17,823 bases of DNA from Prosthecobacter debontii (GCA_945885485.1 CAMCYT010000028.1:1-17823); one strand, 5' to 3'. Positions 1-6,459 are shown, counted from the first letter of the stretch. The notes: a model not told the origin generated them from the letters alone. Made by a program: numbers and translations.

Positions 1-113
1 TGAACTCAACACCTTACCGTTCTGTTTCATCTATGAAGACAAACGATGAAGTCAAGGAACCTGAGAAAAAAGAGACTAGAAAGGATAATTGTCCCGGCTG
101 CGGTATGGGCTAA
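1..113 (+). CDS. C-terminal part of a short CxxCGxG peptide, candidate MNIO-RiPP precursor (copy 1, cut by window edge)
   Basis: The frame is open from the first base and ends with TAA at 111-113. It encodes about 36 visible residues containing NSTPYRSVSS, a lysine/glutamate-rich stretch and a C-terminal CPGCGMG. It aligns without gaps to the C-terminal part of the peptide gene at 180-419 (offset exactly 306 bp), with about 87% identity over the first 60 bases and about 73% over the next 60. The start lies outside the window. Only the second cysteine motif context differs (CPGCGMG against CEGCGRG), so the two cysteines and two glycines are conserved while neighbouring residues vary. That pattern fits a modified core peptide. 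The role as a precursor is inferred from the neighbouring MNIO enzyme. Confidence 0.65.
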   Translation, partial: NSTPYRSVSSMKTNDEVKEPEKKETRKDNCPGCGMG

Positions 114-120
114 ATAACTG

Positions 121-165
121 ATAAGCGAAATCTCATTGGGGCTATCACTGATAATGGAAATTTGA
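121..165 (+). pseudogene. Decayed 5' end of an MNIO (DUF692) gene left by tandem duplication
   Basis: Directly after the first peptide gene, bases 121-158 align gap-free with the first 38 bases of the MNIO gene at 427 (28 of 38 identical), at the same 306-bp offset as the peptide genes. Read in the matching frame it gives ISEISLGLSLIME against the real MSKILSGLSLMLE. The start codon has become ATA, and a TGA at 163-165 closes the frame. This looks like a remnant created when a unit containing the peptide gene plus the beginning of the oxidase gene was duplicated. It has no coding role now, and the upstream part of the second peptide gene (from 162 or 180) is built over its end. Confidence 0.7.
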
Positions 166-179
166 AATCGGAAATTTTT

Positions 180-419
180 ATGAAAATCACATCAAAGACT
201 CTCATTACCATGCGCAGCACGGCTAACGCCGTTCTCGTAGCTGGGGCGATCACTGGAACGAGTCAGGGAGGATTGCCAGCAGTTGTCCAAGCAGATGCTC
301 AAGGTTTGAACTCAACACCTTACCGTTCCGTTTCATCTGTAAAGGTAATCGAAGAAGCCAAGGAACCTGAGAAGAAAGAGCCTAAAAAGGATATCTGCGA
401 AGGCTGCGGACGAGGCTGA
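180..419 (+). CDS. 79-residue CxxCGxG peptide, candidate precursor for the adjacent MNIO oxidase (copy 2)
   Basis: The ATG at 180 is preferred over an in-frame TTG at 162 because a GGA sits about eight bases upstream and the TTG lies in the decayed oxidase remnant. The N-terminus (MKITSKTLITMRST, then ANAVLVAGAITG) has basic residues followed by a short hydrophobic run, as in a weak Sec signal or a leader peptide. A possible cleavage region is AVVQADA near residues 34-40. A polar segment rich in K and E follows (55-70), then the C-terminus DICEGCGRG with Cys73 and Cys76. The gene ends 7 bp before the MNIO gene, so the two are probably co-transcribed. Known MNIO substrates (methanobactins, bufferins, EGKCG-repeat peptides) are also small Cys/Gly-containing peptides, several with signal peptides. 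The assignment is from context and motif; I do not recognise a named family. Confidence 0.65.
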   Translation: MKITSKTLITMRSTANAVLVAGAITGTSQGGLPAVVQADAQGLNSTPYRSVSSVKVIEEAKEPEKKEPKKDICEGCGRG

Positions 420-426
420 ATAGCCG

Positions 427-1302
427 ATGAGCAAAATTCTATCGGGACTATCGCTCATGTTGGAGGATGATTTCCTCCAAGCCGTCCTACCATTGTTAGA
501 AGACGGCGAAGTGGATGCTTTGGAATGGTCTTTCGATATGGGATGGGGATCCAATCCTATACCGGAATGGGCAGAGATGTTGATTGGTGAATACAGTGAT
601 GCTGGAAAATTATTCGGCCACGGGGTAACCTATTCCTTACTTTCGGGAGCATGGACACCGAGACATGAAAAGTGGCTGGAGTCATTACGCATCGAGTTGC
701 AGCAGCGCAACTATCAACACATTTCGGAACATTTCGGATTCATGTCTGCCGGAAATTTCCATCAAGGAGCGCCCTTACCTGTTCCGCTGACAGATAAGAC
801 ATTGCACCTCGGCCAGGAGCGGATGAAACAACTTTCTCAAATCATGCACTGTCCGCTCGGGATGGAGAATCTCGCTTTAGCCTTATGCAAAAAAGACGTA
901 GAAGATCAGGGAGAGTTCTTACGAAGGCTTTTGGAGCCGATTGATGGATTTCTGGTTCTCGACTTGCACAATGTGTATTGCCAGATGGAAAACTTTTCAT
1001 GCAGTGCGGAAGAAATCCTCTCATCCTATCCGCTAGATCGCGTCAGGGAGATGCACATCAGCGGAGGATCATGGATGGAGTCGGCACTTGCACGAGATCG
1101 CCCAATCCGCCGCGACACCCATGATGATGATGTGCCTGAAGCGGTTTTTTCACTACTTAAGCTAGCCCTTCCCCGCTGTCCACAGACCCAAGTTGTGATT
1201 TTCGAACGATTGGGGGAAACTTTAAACCAAGAGCCTGCTAAGGAAAATGTACGCGCAGATTTTCTACGCATGAAATCAATCATTCAAGGTAATGAATCCT
1301 GA
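427..1302 (+). CDS. MNIO family (DUF692) multinuclear iron-dependent oxidase, likely RiPP-modifying
   Basis: This 291-residue protein has the usual length and motif order of the DUF692 TIM barrel: ALEWSFD (31-37), HGVTYSLLSG (65-74), ISEHFGF (99-105), GMENLAL (145-151), LDLHNVY (178-184), EMHISGG (208-214), DTHDDDVPEAVF (230-241) and VIFERLGE (257-264). The likely iron ligands are all present by position in the family pattern: H65, H102, E147, N182, H210, H232 and E260. Known members use two or three irons and O2 to rearrange peptide cysteines (oxazolone/thioamide in methanobactin and EGKCG peptides, thiooxazole in others) or to cut carbon from a C-terminal Cys. It follows the CxxCGxG peptide by 7 bp and overlaps the next small gene by 11 bp. 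The cytoplasmic peptide-modifying role is strongly suggested; the exact chemistry cannot be read from sequence. Confidence 0.88.
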   Translation: MSKILSGLSLMLEDDFLQAVLPLLEDGEVDALEWSFDMGWGSNPIPEWAEMLIGEYSDAGKLFGHGVTYSLLSGAWTPRHEKWLESLRIELQQRNYQHISEHFGFMSAGNFHQGAPLPVPLTDKTLHLGQERMKQLSQIMHCPLGMENLALALCKKDVEDQGEFLRRLLEPIDGFLVLDLHNVYCQMENFSCSAEEILSSYPLDRVREMHISGGSWMESALARDRPIRRDTHDDDVPEAVFSLLKLALPRCPQTQVVIFERLGETLNQEPAKENVRADFLRMKSIIQGNES

Positions 1303-1492
1303 GGATCTAGAATTAGAGGCATTTCAATCCTGCTTACTGGATGCACTATACGCACACACCACCGCATCAGAGATTCAGGAGGCCTTGCTCCAACATCCTG
1401 AATCATCCGCATTCCAAGAATACATGAATGAATTTGATCCAGAAATGTTAGAAGTAGCAGCTCAGTTAGTGAAAAAATGGGGTAGATTTTGA
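1292..1492 (+). CDS. 66-residue protein overlapping the MNIO gene, possible partner or recognition protein
   Basis: The ATG at 1292 lies inside the 3' end of the oxidase gene (11 bp overlap, different frame), which implies translational coupling. The protein is acidic and helical in appearance (EAFQSCLLDALYAHTTASE, EMLEVAAQLVKKWGRF), with no signal peptide and no membrane segment. MNIO enzymes usually work with a second protein that binds the precursor leader (MbnC, TglI and DUF2063-type partners, typically larger, around 200-280 residues). This one is much shorter, so it may be a minimal partner domain. I do not recognise its family. Position and coupling are the whole argument for function; the gene itself is well supported by the overlap and by clean termination before the downstream repeat. 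Confidence 0.6.
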   Translation: MNPEDLELEAFQSCLLDALYAHTTASEIQEALLQHPESSAFQEYMNEFDPEMLEVAAQLVKKWGRF

Positions 1493-1529
1493 AATGGTAT
1501 CCAAAAAATGATGCGAGCGGCGTGGTCCG

Positions 1530-1679
1530 CCGAAAGGAACCGTGATTTCCAATCGCGACTGCAACCGCCGCGTTTGACTTAGATATTTTCCTTACGAGGT
1601 CGCGATTAAAATTGCCGACATAATGGTAGAATAATGGTCGGCCATCTCCGCTGCGCTTCGATTCACGGTTCCTTTCTGG
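1530..1679. repeat. Palindromic intergenic repeat, copy 1 (right arm split by a 46-bp insertion)
   Basis: The left arm 1530-1559 starts CCGAAAGGAACC and ends CAATCGCGAC; a 39-bp asymmetric core follows (1560-1598), then GTCGCGATT and, after an insertion at about 1614-1659, the outer right end CGGTTCCTTTCTGG. The same element occurs at 3265-3362 in the opposite orientation: this copy's core matches the reverse complement of the other. The insertion carries its own 6-bp-stem hairpin (GCCGAC 1614-1619 with GTCGGC 1637-1642). It is non-coding, about 100 bp without the insertion, and resembles a MITE or REP-like element. It ends two bases before the stop codon of the minus-strand DUF2459 gene. Confidence 0.75.
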
Positions 1680-1680
1680 A

Positions 1681-2361
1681 TCAGAATCGATGTGGGCCTT
1701 TGCGATGCAATGGCTGAGATTTTGACGAACTTGAAGAACCTCCAATTTCATTCATCACACTCGCAGATGAAATTTTGCACCGCGGTTCGATCTCCACTCC
1801 CCCACCGCACAACGCCTTTGCGGTCCATTTATTGCAGCCATTGAATAAGTGGTATTTCCCCTGACCTTCGTAAAACTGACTATCCCCATAAAGTCCATGT
1901 CCGAGCTTGATCGGAAGGCCTGTTTGATCTTTCGCAAAACTAGACTCCACAAATGCGCAAAGACTTTTCATGCCATCGCTCGATACAGAAACCTCGCGCA
2001 CATCACTGGTATTAAAATACTCGATAGGATTGCCCTGAAATCCAACTAGATGAACCACTGTGTCACTAGGCACAAAGACCGCATTTAAAGTGATTTTAAC
2101 CGTGATTTTGCTCGCCTGATAAAACCCCGCATCGCCCCAACCAATTTCATAATAATCACAATCCGGGAATCGATCCGCCAATGACGGCATGAGACGATTT
2201 AGGTTTTCCGGTTCCAAGATAATCCCTGTATGCCAGCCGTGGCTTGCCACATAGAGATGCTGATCACGCACGGCATCTTTCGAAATGCAAGTTTTGTTCG
2301 CGCGAGGCAATGTCGCGCACCCGCCTAAAAATATCAGAAACAGTAATACGATTCTTTGCAT
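1681..2361 (-). CDS. DUF2459 family lipoprotein
   Basis: The 226-residue product begins MQRIVLLFLIFLGGCATL, a lipoprotein signal with lipobox LGGC (Cys15). Characteristic DUF2459 (TIGR02117-type) elements follow in order: VASHGWHTGI near 38-47, DYYEIGWGDAGFYQ near 69-82, VVHLVGF in the middle, and FNGCNKWTAKAL near the C-terminus. The function of this family is not established; the conserved HGWHTG, GWGD and NxCNxWTA motifs suggest a papain-like or amidase-like fold (inference). The protein carries an unusual serine-rich and basic tail of about 20 residues after VMNEIGG, running up to the repeat at 1530-1679; insertion of that repeat may have changed the original end. The gene stands 80 bp downstream of the lipoprotein gene pair at 2442-3157 and may share their transcript. 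Confidence 0.8.
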   Translation of the reverse strand: MQRIVLLFLIFLGGCATLPRANKTCISKDAVRDQHLYVASHGWHTGIILEPENLNRLMPSLADRFPDCDYYEIGWGDAGFYQASKITVKITLNAVFVPSDTVVHLVGFQGNPIEYFNTSDVREVSVSSDGMKSLCAFVESSFAKDQTGLPIKLGHGLYGDSQFYEGQGKYHLFNGCNKWTAKALCGGGVEIEPRCKISSASVMNEIGGSSSSSKSQPLHRKGPHRF

Positions 2362-2441
2362 ATATCTCTTTGAAAACGTGATCTAAAACGGAATAGCGAA
2401 GACCTACATAGCTCTTTTGAATTTCGCACTATAACACACAT

Positions 2442-2729
2442 TCAATGATTTGAGGATCTTTTCTCCTTAATTTCTTCAAGTTGTTTCAAATCATTTACAT
2501 CTAGTTCTTTAGCTTCAGTATAGAGAATTTCTTCTTTCCATTTATTCCCGATCAACGGAGCTCGCTTACGTAGCAAGTAGGCTTTCCCATCAGCTTGTCC
2601 GATATACTCGGAGGAGTAGAATGTATTCATCATTCTAGCTTCTTGATGAAATCTCTCGGCCGATACTTGGTGAAGATTCGAGCATCCTGTTAGGATCGGT
2701 AATATAATTAAGATGTGAAAAAGCTTCAT
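2442..2729 (-). CDS. Small lipoprotein of unknown function
   Basis: The 95-residue product starts MKLFHILIILPILTGCSN: a basic start, a hydrophobic run, then lipobox LTGC with Cys16, indicating export and lipid attachment. The mature part is short and charged, with a possible helical C-terminus (VNDLKQLEEIKEKR). Its start codon overlaps the stop of the upstream gene (ATGA, 2726-2729), so the two are translationally coupled and probably act together. I do not recognise a family. Confidence 0.75.
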   Translation of the reverse strand: MKLFHILIILPILTGCSNLHQVSAERFHQEARMMNTFYSSEYIGQADGKAYLLRKRAPLIGNKWKEEILYTEAKELDVNDLKQLEEIKEKRSSNH

Positions 2730-3157
2730 GGTTTTTGATTTTCAGTTTTGAGCTCAGGATCCCAACTCGCCCACGTTGCAATACTTTGATCTCTCGAATC
2801 AAAGAAGATCAACATTCGACCGTCGAGATCAGTCCCATAGAAGATCACTTGATTAGCGCGACTGTATTGTTGCTTCCAATGATTGAGATCTCGCAGAGAC
2901 AATTCCCACTCAGAAAGAATACTTTCTAGCCTATCTTTACTCATAACGATTTCAATTCGTTCCGCTAGATTTGATTCCCATTCCGTTTGGCTTGCGCCCG
3001 TTTTTCGAATTTCATGGATTCTCTCGAGAGCTGGTGTCGTTAACGGCTGATAGTCATGCTGTAATGAGGGGTCATTGCTCTCTCTTGATAATTTGGATGT
3101 GGAGCACGACATCGACCCCATTGCTAAGGTGAGAAGAAAGCAAGAAAAGTAATTCAT
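2726..3157 (-). CDS. Lipoprotein of unknown function, coupled to the following small lipoprotein
   Basis: The 143-residue product begins MNYFSCFLLTLAMGSMSCSTS. The hydrophobic N-terminus ends at Cys18 in the context SMSCS, an acceptable though not ideal lipobox. The mature part has two apparent segments: a helical, acidic middle (ERIHEIRKTG, DRLESILSEWELSLRDL) and a C-terminal strand-rich portion (NQVIFYGTDLDGRMLIFFD, then ATWASWDPEL). It overlaps the next gene by four bases. No family is recognised. The upstream region 3158-3264 contains its likely promoter, but no convincing -10/-35 pair is visible. Confidence 0.75.
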   Translation of the reverse strand: MNYFSCFLLTLAMGSMSCSTSKLSRESNDPSLQHDYQPLTTPALERIHEIRKTGASQTEWESNLAERIEIVMSKDRLESILSEWELSLRDLNHWKQQYSRANQVIFYGTDLDGRMLIFFDSRDQSIATWASWDPELKTENQKP

Positions 3158-3264
3158 GATGAACTGCCGAATGATATTGTTGTTATGAGTTATTACGAAA
3201 ATCTACCGATCGGCAAGCGATGGATCGTAAAAATAGGGACGGACAAGCTTGATGGGATCACCCA

Positions 3265-3362
3265 CCGAAAGGAACCGCGATTTCCAATCGCGACCTCGTA
3301 TGGGAAATGTCTAAGCCAATGCGGCGGTTGCAGTCGCGATTGAAAATCGCGGTTCCTTTCGG
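3265..3362. repeat. Palindromic intergenic repeat, copy 2 (intact, 30-bp terminal inverted repeats)
   Basis: The arms 3265-3294 and 3333-3362 are inverted repeats matching at 29 of 30 positions, starting CCGAAAGGAACCGCGATTT. Each arm also contains a smaller internal inverted pair (CGCGATT and AATCGCG). A 38-bp asymmetric core (3295-3332) matches the core of the copy at 1530-1679 in reverse complement. No clear target-site duplication is seen. The right arm stays open in the frame of the downstream serine dehydratase and would add LQSRLKIAVPFGL if translated, so an uncritical gene call would begin inside the repeat. Confidence 0.8.
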
Positions 3363-3435
3363 ATTGGGCGGCAGGATGCTGTCACTCCTTGCTGATTCCC
3401 TGCTTGGAATGAAATCTGCGGTGGGTAGGATGCTG

Positions 3436-4854
3436 ATGAATTTCCGAACCACGATGCCCGAAGCCTCTGAAACCCCATCTGCTCCGAAGCGGAGTTTTTC
3501 CATCCTTGAGTTTTTCTCGATAGGAATCGGTCCGTCGTCGTCTCATACCGTGGGGCCGATGCGGGCGGCGGCCAACTTCGCGGCTTCGCTTGAGGGTAAG
3601 CCGATATCGCGGGTGGTTTGTAAACTTTACGGATCGCTCGCAGCAACGGGAAAAGGTCACGGCACAGATCGCGCAATCATTCTCGGGCTGTTAGGAGAAA
3701 CGCCTGAGAAGGTCGACGTCGATCTGATCCAAGCCAAGCTTGATCGTATTCGCGATACGGGGATGCTCCGCCTGCCGGATGGTAGGGAGATCGCTTTTGA
3801 TACATCCAACGATCTCGATTTCAGCCGGATGAAAGCCCTGCCACGACATCCGAACGGCATGCAGTTTTCCGGATTGGATAGAGCGGGCGAAGTCGTCGCG
3901 GAGGATGTGATCTACTCGCTCGGCGGTGGTTTCATCATTAGTGATCAGGATTGGGATAAAACCACCGGCAAGCAATCCACGGTCGTGCCCTTTCCGTTTG
4001 ATAAGGCCAACGATCTCTTGCGACATTGCACGGAAAACAAATTATCCATTTCAGACATCGTGCTTGCGAATGAGGCGGCATACCGACCCGAAGCCGAAAC
4101 GCGTTCCCAACTGGATGCGATCTGGGCTGCGATGCGTGGCTGCATCAAGCGCGGGATTTCCACCAGTGGAATCCTGCCCGGTGGACTGAAAGTCAATCGC
4201 CGCGCCAAAGACCTGCACCGGCATTTGCTCAGCGTGGAGCAGGAAGCATCCGGCGATCCGCTCGCCGTGCTCGATTGGGTGAATCTTTTTGCCCTAGCAG
4301 TCAATGAAGAGAACGCCGCAGGAGGTAGAGTCGTCACAGCTCCCACCAACGGAGCCGCAGGTATCATCCCAGCTGTTTTGGAATACGCCGTGCGATTTCG
4401 AAAATCGCCGTATCCGGATGGAGTGCATCGCTTTCTTCTAACAGCCGGAGCGATCGCCACACTTTATAAAAAGAACGCATCCATCTCCGGAGCCGATGTC
4501 GGTTGCCAGGGGGAGGTCGGCGTCGCGTGTTCGATGGCAGCAGGCGCGTTGGCAGAATATCTCGGTGGCACACCGCAACAAGTGGAGTTTGCCGCGGAGA
4601 TAGGCATGGAACACAACCTCGGCCTGACCTGTGATCCGATTGGCGGCTTGGTGCAGATTCCCTGCATCGAACGCAACGCAATGGGCAGCGTCAAAGCGAT
4701 CAACGCCTCACGCCTCGCGCTGAACAGCAAAGGTTCCCATTACGTTTCCTTGGACAAGGTCATCAAAACCATGATGTTGACCGGCCAGGACATGAAAACC
4801 AAATACAAGGAAACCTCCCGAGGCGGTCTCGCGGTGAACATGGTGGAGTGTTAG
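3436..4854 (+). CDS. sdaA: L-serine dehydratase, one-chain [4Fe-4S] type
   Basis: This enzyme deaminates L-serine to pyruvate and ammonia in the cytoplasm. The 472-residue product has the family signature GIGPSSSHTVGPM from residue 30, the beta domain at the N-terminus and the alpha domain at the C-terminus, as in E. coli SdaA (about 454 residues). The alpha domain carries GCQGEVGVACSMAAG and EHNLGLTCDP...PCIERNAMGS. C357, C399 and C410 have the same spacing (42 and 11 residues) as the E. coli iron-sulfur cysteines. The ATG at 3436 is chosen because AGGA lies five bases upstream and because the frame further upstream runs into the palindromic repeat. The ATG at 3454 is an alternative. It stands alone, convergent with the DUF1501 gene, with no regulator or serine transporter nearby. 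Confidence 0.93.
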   Translation: MNFRTTMPEASETPSAPKRSFSILEFFSIGIGPSSSHTVGPMRAAANFAASLEGKPISRVVCKLYGSLAATGKGHGTDRAIILGLLGETPEKVDVDLIQAKLDRIRDTGMLRLPDGREIAFDTSNDLDFSRMKALPRHPNGMQFSGLDRAGEVVAEDVIYSLGGGFIISDQDWDKTTGKQSTVVPFPFDKANDLLRHCTENKLSISDIVLANEAAYRPEAETRSQLDAIWAAMRGCIKRGISTSGILPGGLKVNRRAKDLHRHLLSVEQEASGDPLAVLDWVNLFALAVNEENAAGGRVVTAPTNGAAGIIPAVLEYAVRFRKSPYPDGVHRFLLTAGAIATLYKKNASISGADVGCQGEVGVACSMAAGALAEYLGGTPQQVEFAAEIGMEHNLGLTCDPIGGLVQIPCIERNAMGSVKAINASRLALNSKGSHYVSLDKVIKTMMLTGQDMKTKYKETSRGGLAVNMVEC

Positions 4855-4864
4855 ACGAAGATTT

Positions 4865-4990
4865 TAACCACGAATGGCACGAATTTTACGAATTACACGA
4901 ATGTGTTACTGTAATGATTAAGATTGGAAACGTTTCATCATTTTCCTTAATCAACTCTTCTATTCGAGTCATTCGTGAAATTCGTGGTTA
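4865..4990. repeat. Imperfect inverted repeat between convergent genes
   Basis: The arms at about 4865-4893 (TAACCACGAATGGCACGAAT...) and 4962-4990 (...TTCGTGAAATTCGTGGTTA) are complementary over most of 29 bases. The left arm also contains repeated ACGAATT units. The element fills most of the 152-bp gap between the serine dehydratase and DUF1501 genes, which converge here, so it could serve as a bidirectional terminator. From memory, the CACGAATGGCACGAAT-type motif is a frequent intergenic repeat in this bacterial group. Confidence 0.6.
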
Positions 4991-5006
4991 GAAAAATCCC
5001 ACAACC

Positions 5007-6455
5007 TCACGCAAAGATATCCATCACCGGTTTACCCAAGCCATCTTTCGTTGCGTAGAACGGGCGATTCTCGATATCATAAACTGTTTTCGGGCTGATG
5101 CCCATTGCGGTAAAGATGGTTGCGTGGAGATCTTCGATCGTCACCGGCTTATCAGCCAAGCATGGGCGCTCATCGGCGGTTGCTCCGTAGAGGAAACCTT
5201 TTTTGGTACCGCCGCCGAACATCAGAACCGATGATCCACCAGTGAAATGGCGATGCAAGCCATAGTGTTTCATCTCCTTGAGCACATCGGTTTTCGCGCG
5301 GGACTGGTCTTTTGCGGACGATCCCGGAACACCTTCGATCATCATGTCGCGACTGAACTCACTGGCGACAATGACCAAGGTACGTTCTAACAAGCCTGTT
5401 TCTTCGAGATCTTTGATCAGGCGTGTGATCGGGCGGTCGATCTGCTGTTTCATTTTCTCGGCGGTGGTGTGACCGTTTTCGTGAGTATCCCAATGCAGGA
5501 ATGGTTCGTATTCAGTGGTCACTTCCACGAAACGCGCGCCGTTTTCCACCAGCTTTCTCGCCAGCAAACAACCTTGGCCGAAGCGACCCGTGTTGTATTC
5601 GTCGAACACTTCTTTTTTCTCTTTGGTTAGATCGAATGCCTCACGCTCTTTCGATCCGAGCAAGCGATGCGCGTTATCCAAAGCACGCAGCATGGATTCC
5701 TGATGATAATCGCTGAGCTCACTGGAGCGCGGTGATTTTTTAAGTAGAGCTTCAAGCGATTTGTAACGCTTCGCGAAACGATCCGCAGACATGCCGCCGG
5801 GAGGTTGCACGGCTTGGGAAGCTTGATCAGGGAAAGGCAGATTCATCGGGCCGAATTCGCTGCCAAAAAATCCTCCGGTAGTGAATGCTTTAACCTCTTC
5901 GCTTTCACCGAAACCTTCAAGACGTTGGCCGATGTTGATGAAAGGCGGCATGACATCATTGCGGCCGCCTAGAACTTTCGCCATCCACGCGCCGATATGC
6001 GGAGCAGCGACGGTCTGCGGGGGAACGTAACCCGTGTGCCAGTGATACTGATGACGCGAGTGCAATATGCTGCCAAGATCCGCCTGGACGTGAGAGCGAA
6101 TCAAGGTAGCGCGATCCATCACGCTGGCGATGCCTTCTAAACCTTGGCAAATTTTGATGTTATCTACAGCGGTATTGATCGCTGGAAAGGTGCTGATGAT
6201 TTTCTCAACCGGAGTTCCAACCTCATACGGCAAGTAAGCTTTTGGATCAAAAGTTTCTGGCGATGCCATGCCGCCGGCCATCCATAATAAGATACAAGCA
6301 TCCGCCTTCGCTGCAGGATGTTTCAGTTTATCAGAAGCCATCGCGCGTGGCGCACCGCCAAGAAATGTTGCAGCAGCAGATGCGCCCATCACTCGCATGA
6401 AATTGCGGCGGGATTGTTCGGGGAGGGCCTCGTCGTACCAAGTTTCTGAGTTCAT
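5007..6455 (-). CDS. DUF1501 protein with Tat signal
   Basis: The 482-residue product starts MNSETWYDEALPEQ followed by SRRNFMRVMGASAAATFL, a twin-arginine signal (Arg16-Arg17) with an Ala-x-Ala-type end near RAMAS, so it is exported folded. The mature part has DUF1501 features of a sulfatase/alkaline-phosphatase-like fold: LLWMAGGMASPETFDPK, then HSRHQYHWHTGY, FVEVTTEYEPFLHWDTHENG and TLVIVASEFSRD. The ATG at 6455 was chosen over an upstream in-frame ATG (6515) because it places the Tat motif correctly and leaves a 4-bp gap to the preceding gene. These proteins are nearly always encoded next to a DUF1549/DUF1553 protein, as here. Their substrate is unknown; a role in extracellular polysaccharide or sulfated-compound processing is often suggested but not proven. 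Confidence 0.9.
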   Translation of the reverse strand: MNSETWYDEALPEQSRRNFMRVMGASAAATFLGGAPRAMASDKLKHPAAKADACILLWMAGGMASPETFDPKAYLPYEVGTPVEKIISTFPAINTAVDNIKICQGLEGIASVMDRATLIRSHVQADLGSILHSRHQYHWHTGYVPPQTVAAPHIGAWMAKVLGGRNDVMPPFINIGQRLEGFGESEEVKAFTTGGFFGSEFGPMNLPFPDQASQAVQPPGGMSADRFAKRYKSLEALLKKSPRSSELSDYHQESMLRALDNAHRLLGSKEREAFDLTKEKKEVFDEYNTGRFGQGCLLARKLVENGARFVEVTTEYEPFLHWDTHENGHTTAEKMKQQIDRPITRLIKDLEETGLLERTLVIVASEFSRDMMIEGVPGSSAKDQSRAKTDVLKEMKHYGLHRHFTGGSSVLMFGGGTKKGFLYGATADERPCLADKPVTIEDLHATIFTAMGISPKTVYDIENRPFYATKDGLGKPVMDIFA

Positions 6456-6459
6456 CGTC

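Larger units (their letters stand above)
1..464. repeat. Tandem duplication, period 306 bp (units 1-158 and 307-464)
   Basis: Bases 1-158 and 307-464 align without any insertion or deletion. The unit spans the 3' part of the peptide gene, its stop codon, the short spacer and the beginning of the oxidase gene. The first unit begins before the window, so the total number of copies cannot be seen. The divergence (about 13-27% per 60-base block) shows that this is an old duplication and not an assembly artefact. Confidence 0.75.

Noticed and set aside
162..179. TTG start giving a six-residue longer second peptide (MKSEIF...)
   Set aside because: The TTG lies in the decayed oxidase remnant and the ATG at 180 has a better-placed GGA upstream and a normal signal-like start.
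1284..1751. Open frame of 155 codons on the minus strand crossing the 66-residue gene and the repeat
   Set aside because: It crosses a non-coding palindromic repeat and two real genes' ends, and has no recognisable features.
3945..4460. Open frame of 171 codons on the minus strand inside the serine dehydratase gene
   Set aside because: Antisense shadow of a confidently identified enzyme.
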